This document shows positions 59,635-64,000 of a stretch of DNA of 64,000 nt, in pieces. Made by a program: the position numbers and the translations under genes. Location of the stretch: assembly GCF_036327005.1 (NCBI RefSeq), contig NZ_JAUGZK010000003.1, positions 124,001-188,000 of the forward strand, written 5' to 3'. A model generated the notes under the pieces. That model ran no database searches. It was not told the origin of the DNA and worked only from the letters and a program-made list of their open reading frames with translations. Positions within the stretch are counted from its first letter, which is position 1; every line of letters begins with the position of its first letter. Source of the DNA: Alkalimonas mucilaginosa (GTDB taxonomy: Bacteria > Pseudomonadota > Gammaproteobacteria > Enterobacterales > Alteromonadaceae).

Positions 59635-60036
59635 TCAGTACTGTGTAATGGCAAGTTCAGCGTGATTCCCAATTTGCTGAATACTAAAACCTGAACCACC
59701 AAACTGCTCAACCTGAATTCGGTTGTAATTTCCTTGCTGCAATACATCCAGTTGGTTTGACTGACCAAACTGCGAAATGATGGCTTCATTTCCAACACCA
59801 AACTGGCGAAGCTGCAACTGGTTCAGATAACCTGCCTGGTGCAGCAATGCGACATTGGCATAACCCAGTTGCTCAACCAGAAGACTGTTGTTTGCCCCCT
59901 GCTGCTCAATAACCGCCAGATTACCAAGCTGTTGCCGCTCAAGTAGTGAAGTCAGCGTTAGGGAAAACTCTGCGTGTAATACACTACTGAATAGCAGTGT
60001 CATGGTCACCAGTAACACCTTGGCATTTGTAAACAA
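59635..60036 (-). CDS. csgB: Curlin nucleator CsgB-like
   Basis: About 133 residues. No ATG precedes the signal peptide, so the TTG at 60036 (GGAAGG six bases upstream) is preferred, giving MFTNAKVLLVTMTLLFSSVL and then HAE. A TTG at 60066 is the alternative. The mature part has about four curlin repeats (LGNLAVIEQQGANNSLLVEQ, then ANVALLHQAGYLNQLQLRQF) with fewer acidic residues than the CsgA-like protein and a terminal NHAELAITQY. This matches CsgB, the cell-bound nucleator, first in the csgBA order. It is the first gene of the minus-strand curli operon. Confidence 0.88.
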   Translation of the reverse strand: MFTNAKVLLVTMTLLFSSVLHAEFSLTLTSLLERQQLGNLAVIEQQGANNSLLVEQLGYANVALLHQAGYLNQLQLRQFGVGNEAIISQFGQSNQLDVLQQGNYNRIQVEQFGGSGFSIQQIGNHAELAITQY

Positions 60037-60066
60037 AACCCACCTTCCGTTAATGCGAAAACACAA

Positions 60067-60329
60067 ATCTAAACTATAAGATTTCTAATATGCCGCAATC
60101 GGATAAAAGAGTTATTTTTAATCAAGATATAGTTAATTCTTAAATAATATTAACCATGAAAAACATAATCTTAAATAACCATCCGTAACAATTGCACCTC
60201 CCAATAGACTAGTTCATTTGTACTAATTTATACTGAATTCCATTTCTTAATTCTAATTTATGGTATTGATTACTAGTGCTAAATAAAGCGCAGCTTTTTT
60301 ACTATAATGAAAAATTAAGGTACTCATCT
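60067..60329. promoter_or_regulatory. AT-rich divergent control region: curli operon and protease
   Basis: A strongly AT-rich stretch between the divergent csgB and protease genes. It should hold the promoters of both and the CsgD sites. Several TAAT/ATTA and TTAAATA tracts are present, but no site can be named with confidence. The protease frame stays open back to 60276, without a good start there. Confidence 0.5.
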
Positions 60330-62822
60330 ATGCGACAATTCAAAAAACTGGCCATGGCTGTTTCTGCAGCACTGGTCGCAGGAAGTGTAATGGCTGCACC
60401 ACAGCAAGCAGCCGATGATTCCATCTTAGTCGTATTCAAACCAGGTGTCGGTAAAGCAGAACGTGAGCAGGTTATGCGTCACTCCGGAGTGTCATTACGT
60501 GAGCTGGATGCACAGGGCCGCGATATCCGCATGAAGCATGTTGCCGATGGGCGCATTGCCAAAGTCCGCTTACCAAGCGGCGTGCAGCGCGATCATCTGA
60601 TTAAAAAATTAAGTCAACACCCCGCTATTGAGCTGGCAGAGCCCAACTACATAGTACAATCCATGGCATCTCCACTTTCTCCGGACGATCCACGTTTTAA
60701 CGAGTTATGGGGTTTGCACAATACCGGCCAGAGTGGCGGTACCCCAGGGGCCGATATCAGCGCTTTGGAAGCCTGGGAAATCACAACGGGCAGCCGCGAT
60801 ATCATCATAGGCGTTATTGACAGCGGCATGGATTACAACCACCCGGATTTAATTGCCAATCGCTGGGAAAATGACGGCAGCTATCCTGGGCATCAGTTCG
60901 GTTGGTCTACCCTAAATGCCAGTGGCGACCCGATGGATAGTGGCAGTCACGGTACTCATGTCGCAGGTACCATTGGTGCAGTGGGTGACAATGGTATTGG
61001 GGTGGTAGGTGTGAGCTGGAATGTAACCCTGATCCCATGCCAATTTCTAGGCCCCACCGGCGGCAGCACCGCTGGTGCTATCGAGTGTATCAGCTACTTC
61101 ACCGATTTGAAGCTTAATCACGGTGTAGACGTAAAAGCAACCAACAACTCCTGGGGTGGCGGTGGTTTCTCTGAAGCCTTAAAGCTTGCCATTGAAGATG
61201 GTGGTGATGCAGGTATTCTGTTTATTGCCGCTTCCGGCAACGATGGCCGTGATGCCGATCAATTCCCGATGTATCCGGCTGCCTACGACTCGGATATTAT
61301 TGTTTCAGTCGCATCGACTGACCGCAATGATAATATGTCTGGCTTTTCGAACTTTGGCCTGGAAAGTGTTGATTTAGGTGCACCAGGTTCAGCCATTTTA
61401 TCCACTGTGCCAGGCGCTGGTTACTCCACCTTTAACGGCACTTCAATGGCGTCTCCACATGTAGCAGGAGCCGCGGCATTAGTTTGGTCATTGGATCCAA
61501 GCATTTCAGCACTTGAAATGAAAGATATCCTGATGCAATCAGGTGATACTCTTCCAACACTAGATGGTCGAACTGTATCAGGTAAGCGCTTAAATGTGGC
61601 TCGTGCACTCGAAGAAGCCGATCCTGCTCCAAGTTTCCGTATGAGTCTGGCTCCGCGTAATCTGGAAATTGTAGCCGGTGAGCAAGCCAGCTACAGCCTC
61701 GAGTTCAGCTCGGTAGCTGGTTGGAACGATGAAATCCAGTTGTCTGTCGATGCCACACCAGCGTTACCAGGCGTGAGCTTCTCATCGGATTTGGCTTTCC
61801 CGGGCGATACCGTATCTTTACTGATTGATACCGATGAAGAGACTCCATGGGGGGCTTACCAGTTCCTGATCACGGCGACAGACAGTGCCAGCGGTGATAT
61901 TGTTCGGCAGACAACCGCTAATCTGACGGTCATTCCGCAAGGCTTGATGGACTTCCCATACGAGAATACAACGCCTGTGGCCATTCCGGATAACAATGCA
62001 GCCGGCATTGAAAGCATTATCTCTGTAGCTGAATCTGGCCATGTATTTGGTACCGAAGTCGGTGTCAATATTACCCATACCTGGCGTGGTGATTTGATTG
62101 TTCGTCTGACCTCTCCGGAAGGCACTGTGCATACTCTGCACAATCGCACCGGTGGCAGTGCAGATGATCTCATTCAAACCTGGCAGTTGGATACTTACAA
62201 CGGTGAAGCCATGCAAGGTGACTGGACACTGTTTGTCTCAGATAATGCTGCGCTGGATACCGGCACCCTGAATAGCTGGAACCTGACCCTGACCGCTTTG
62301 CCTGATGGTGGCATTGTTGATCCGGATCCAACAGCACCAGAAGCTTCCTTCAGTTATTCAGCATCTGGTCTGATGGTGACCTTCAGCGATGAATCAGCAG
62401 AAGGGGATGAGGCCATTGTGAGCTGGGACTGGAGCTTTGGTGATGGCAACAGTTCCACCGAGCAAAGCCCCACGCACCTTTACAGTGCCGCCGGCAGTTA
62501 CAATGTCACCCTGACAGTTGCTGACACTAATGGTGTGACTGATAGCACCAGCCAAACAGTAACGGTCGCCGATGTAATCAGCTCCATTGATTTGTGGGTA
62601 CATCGCGCTCAGCAAGCCCGCACCGGCTCAAGCATTGTAGATTTACGCTGGTCTGGTGCTGAAAGCCGGGTTGATCTGTACCGTAATGGCAGCAAAGTAG
62701 CGACGCTGGAGAATCAGGGCAGTTATCGTGACCGCTTCAATACCTCAGCCGATCAGGTCGTGTACCAGTTGTGTGCTGAAAACACGGAGCAATGCTCTGC
62801 AGAGATTGTGGCACAATTCTGA
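60330..62822 (+). CDS. Secreted subtilisin-like protease with P and PKD domains
   Basis: About 830 residues from the ATG at 60330 (MRQFKKLAMAVSAALVAGSV, signal peptide). An inhibitor-type propeptide (about 28-110, ILVVFKPGVGKAEREQV) precedes the S8 domain with Asp164 (VIDSGMDYNHPD), His210 (GSHGTHVAGT) and Ser372 (NGTSMASPHVAG). A beta-sandwich follows, then a proprotein-convertase P domain (about 550-655, THTWRGDLIVRLTSPEGT), a PKD domain (about 667-747, VSWDWSFGDGNSSTEQSPTH) and a 75-residue C-terminal module with two cysteines. It is an extracellular enzyme of the marine type, probably type II-secreted. It is divergent from the curli operon; whether the two are functionally linked is unknown. 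Confidence 0.93.
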   Translation: MRQFKKLAMAVSAALVAGSVMAAPQQAADDSILVVFKPGVGKAEREQVMRHSGVSLRELDAQGRDIRMKHVADGRIAKVRLPSGVQRDHLIKKLSQHPAIELAEPNYIVQSMASPLSPDDPRFNELWGLHNTGQSGGTPGADISALEAWEITTGSRDIIIGVIDSGMDYNHPDLIANRWENDGSYPGHQFGWSTLNASGDPMDSGSHGTHVAGTIGAVGDNGIGVVGVSWNVTLIPCQFLGPTGGSTAGAIECISYFTDLKLNHGVDVKATNNSWGGGGFSEALKLAIEDGGDAGILFIAASGNDGRDADQFPMYPAAYDSDIIVSVASTDRNDNMSGFSNFGLESVDLGAPGSAILSTVPGAGYSTFNGTSMASPHVAGAAALVWSLDPSISALEMKDILMQSGDTLPTLDGRTVSGKRLNVARALEEADPAPSFRMSLAPRNLEIVAGEQASYSLEFSSVAGWNDEIQLSVDATPALPGVSFSSDLAFPGDTVSLLIDTDEETPWGAYQFLITATDSASGDIVRQTTANLTVIPQGLMDFPYENTTPVAIPDNNAAGIESIISVAESGHVFGTEVGVNITHTWRGDLIVRLTSPEGTVHTLHNRTGGSADDLIQTWQLDTYNGEAMQGDWTLFVSDNAALDTGTLNSWNLTLTALPDGGIVDPDPTAPEASFSYSASGLMVTFSDESAEGDEAIVSWDWSFGDGNSSTEQSPTHLYSAAGSYNVTLTVADTNGVTDSTSQTVTVADVISSIDLWVHRAQQARTGSSIVDLRWSGAESRVDLYRNGSKVATLENQGSYRDRFNTSADQVVYQLCAENTEQCSAEIVAQF

Positions 62823-62844
62823 TAAGCCATTAATCCATGAAATC

Positions 62845-62872
62845 AAAGGCGATCCTTAGGGTCGCCTTTTTT
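62845..62872 (+). terminator. Terminator after the protease
   Basis: AAAGGCGA and TCGCCTTT pair, with extra GG/CC pairing closing a small loop, followed by a T run. It begins 22 bases past the protease stop. Confidence 0.88.
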
Positions 62873-62930
62873 ATTGCGCTTTAACTTGCTATCTTAACTT
62901 CACCAGAGCGTAAAGTTGTAAGGAGCTGCT

Positions 62931-63839
62931 GTGCTCGCAGAATTTCAGGCTATTGAACACCACCTCAACCAGGTTATCCTAGGTAAAAGCGCTCAAATCA
63001 AATTAGCGCTCTGCTGTTTGCTGGCTAAAGGACACCTGTTACTGGAAGACTTACCCGGAATGGGCAAGACCACATTGGCTCATGCCTTGGCCGACAGCTT
63101 AAGTTTATCCTACCGCAGGGTGCAATTTACCAGCGATTTATTGCCAGGTGACTTGCTTGGTATGAACATCTACGACAGCCGTTCGCATCAATTTAGCTTT
63201 CAACCAGGACCAGTGTTCAGTCATTTACTGCTAGCGGACGAAATCAATCGCGCCAGCCCAAAAACACAAAGTGCTTTATTGGAAGCCATGGAAGAACAGC
63301 AAGTCTCGATTGATGGTGAAACCAGAGCTTTGCCCTCGCCTTTTTTTGTGATTGCCACCCAGAACCCTTTGGATCAATCAGGCACCTCGGCGCTGCCTGA
63401 ATCACAACTGGATCGCTTCTTGATGCGGATCTCGCTGGGCTTTCCTGATCGGGCAGCTGAGTTTGAGCTTTTGGACTCGGATCGCGGTCAATCCAGGCTA
63501 AGTTTATTGCAACAACACATCAGTATTGAGCAGTTGATGGAATTGCAAGCTAAGGTACCCCATATTCACGCATCGGAAGCACTCATCAATTACCTGCTGG
63601 ATTTGGTCGCCCACAGCAGACAGCATCCGGATATGCTGCCTTTATCACCACGAGCTGCCAAGGCACTGCTGCAAGCCGCAAAGTCCTGGGCACTATTGCA
63701 GCAACGCGACTATGTGACTGCCGATGATGTACAAGCAGTCTTTCCCAGCGTGACAGAACATCGTCTGGATCCTAAATCGCATGCTGCAGAGCCTCGCTGG
63801 AGCCTTCTGCTGTTGCGGGAAACGCCCTGCAATCTATAA
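62931..63839 (+). CDS. MoxR-family AAA+ ATPase
   Basis: A 302-residue MoxR ATPase starting at GTG 62931 (VLAEFQAIEHHLNQVILGKS) with AAGGAG upstream. Walker A is LLLEDLPGMGKTTLAHALA, Walker B is LLLADEINRASPKTQSALLEA, the family motif MEEQQVSIDGETR follows, then sensor residues in IATQNPLDQSGTSALPESQL, and a C-terminal lid domain. MoxR proteins act as chaperones with DUF58/VWA partners, and the DUF58 gene follows 12 bases later. The set often sits in a larger moxR-DUF58-VWA-TPR operon; the rest is out of view. Confidence 0.94.
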   Translation: MLAEFQAIEHHLNQVILGKSAQIKLALCCLLAKGHLLLEDLPGMGKTTLAHALADSLSLSYRRVQFTSDLLPGDLLGMNIYDSRSHQFSFQPGPVFSHLLLADEINRASPKTQSALLEAMEEQQVSIDGETRALPSPFFVIATQNPLDQSGTSALPESQLDRFLMRISLGFPDRAAEFELLDSDRGQSRLSLLQQHISIEQLMELQAKVPHIHASEALINYLLDLVAHSRQHPDMLPLSPRAAKALLQAAKSWALLQQRDYVTADDVQAVFPSVTEHRLDPKSHAAEPRWSLLLLRETPCNL

Positions 63840-63851
63840 AAGGAACGGCTC

Positions 63852-64000
63852 GTGGTGCGAGATAAAATCTCCAGGATGTTGCAACGCTGGCTGGCGCGAA
63901 AATTTACAGCAAGCAATGATTTTCAGTTAAACCACGGCAACCTGTTGGTATTCCCCAGTCGCTATGGTTTTTGGTTTGCTTTATTGATCTTACTGCTGTA
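63852..64000 (+). CDS. DUF58 family protein, N-terminal part (runs off the window)
   Basis: The first 49 codons of a gene starting at GTG 63852 (or the GTG next to it) with AAAAGGAACGG upstream. It begins VVRDKISRMLQRWLARKFTA and contains LLVFPSRYGFWFALLILLL, the first membrane segment typical of DUF58 proteins, which partner MoxR ATPases. The window ends within this segment, so the conserved DUF58 domain itself is not seen; the call rests on the N-terminal form and the moxR neighbour. Confidence 0.8.
   Translation, partial: MVRDKISRMLQRWLARKFTASNDFQLNHGNLLVFPSRYGFWFALLILLL

Noticed and set aside
59592..59801. 70-codon upstream extension of the CsgA-like gene
   Set aside because: It overlaps csgB and precedes a standard signal peptide; the start at 59591 is better.
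1..64000. tRNA, rRNA and insertion-sequence genes
   Set aside because: None was recognised on reading both strands. A covariance search would be needed to exclude small RNAs formally.

Overview
The window looks like a stretch of gammaproteobacterial chromosome, most probably from the Alteromonadales or a Rheinheimera/Alishewanella-like lineage. This is inferred from the gene set and protein style; no species can be named from the sequence alone. The evidence is the order gyrA-serC-aroA-cmk-rpsA-ihfB-lapA-lapB-pyrF, an nrdA-nrdB-yfaE operon, large TonB-dependent receptors, ppsA/ppsR, class II DAHP synthase and a curli locus. No tRNA, rRNA, CRISPR array or insertion sequence was recognised.

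Bases 1-5514 are phage-like accessory DNA. Positions 10-3865 hold the end of a contractile-tail (myovirus or tailocin) module: tail fibre, two small proteins, a gpD-like hub and a gpV-like spike. A quiet 580-base gap follows, then a small lipoprotein and a phage-type HTH regulator, both on the minus strand.

Bases 5515-13776 are a complete filamentous-phage (inovirus) prophage bounded by two dif-like XerC/XerD sites. The left site is an almost canonical chromosomal dif. The right site keeps the XerC-side arm but has a different centre. Inside are a membrane-tailed HTH repressor with twin operators, small early genes, a pII replication initiator with a well-placed in-frame internal start (gene X), a probable ssDNA-binding protein, small membrane proteins, a leaderless Pf3-like major coat protein, a pIII-like adsorption protein, pVI, Zot/pI, and a secreted cargo protein in the slot where CTXphi carries its toxin genes. 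No integrase or secretin is encoded, so host XerCD and a host secretin are probably used. Between the last gene and the right att site lies a striking series of short hairpins. Several share an identical six-base loop, GTCTCC, on unrelated stems; this is the most unusual non-coding structure in the window.

Bases 13777-54989 are core chromosome: a CIA30-family protein, K+/H+ antiporter, pyrF to gyrA, ubiG, the class Ia ribonucleotide reductase operon with two NrdR boxes, YceI, a lipoprotein 5'-nucleotidase, trhO, a YaeQ-like protein, a LysE exporter, a histidine-rich ZnuD-like TonB receptor with a Zur-like site, a GNAT enzyme, a second TonB receptor, ydiJ, ribA, an ABC exporter, an AGCS symporter, ppsA/ppsR and DAHP synthase.

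Bases 55123-64000 hold a tyrosine phosphatase and a curli locus (csgD on plus; csgB-csgA-csgE-csgF-csgG on minus). Its CsgA-like subunit is unusually long, about 516 residues with about 21 repeats. A secreted subtilisin-like protease follows, then moxR and the start of a DUF58 gene that runs off the window.
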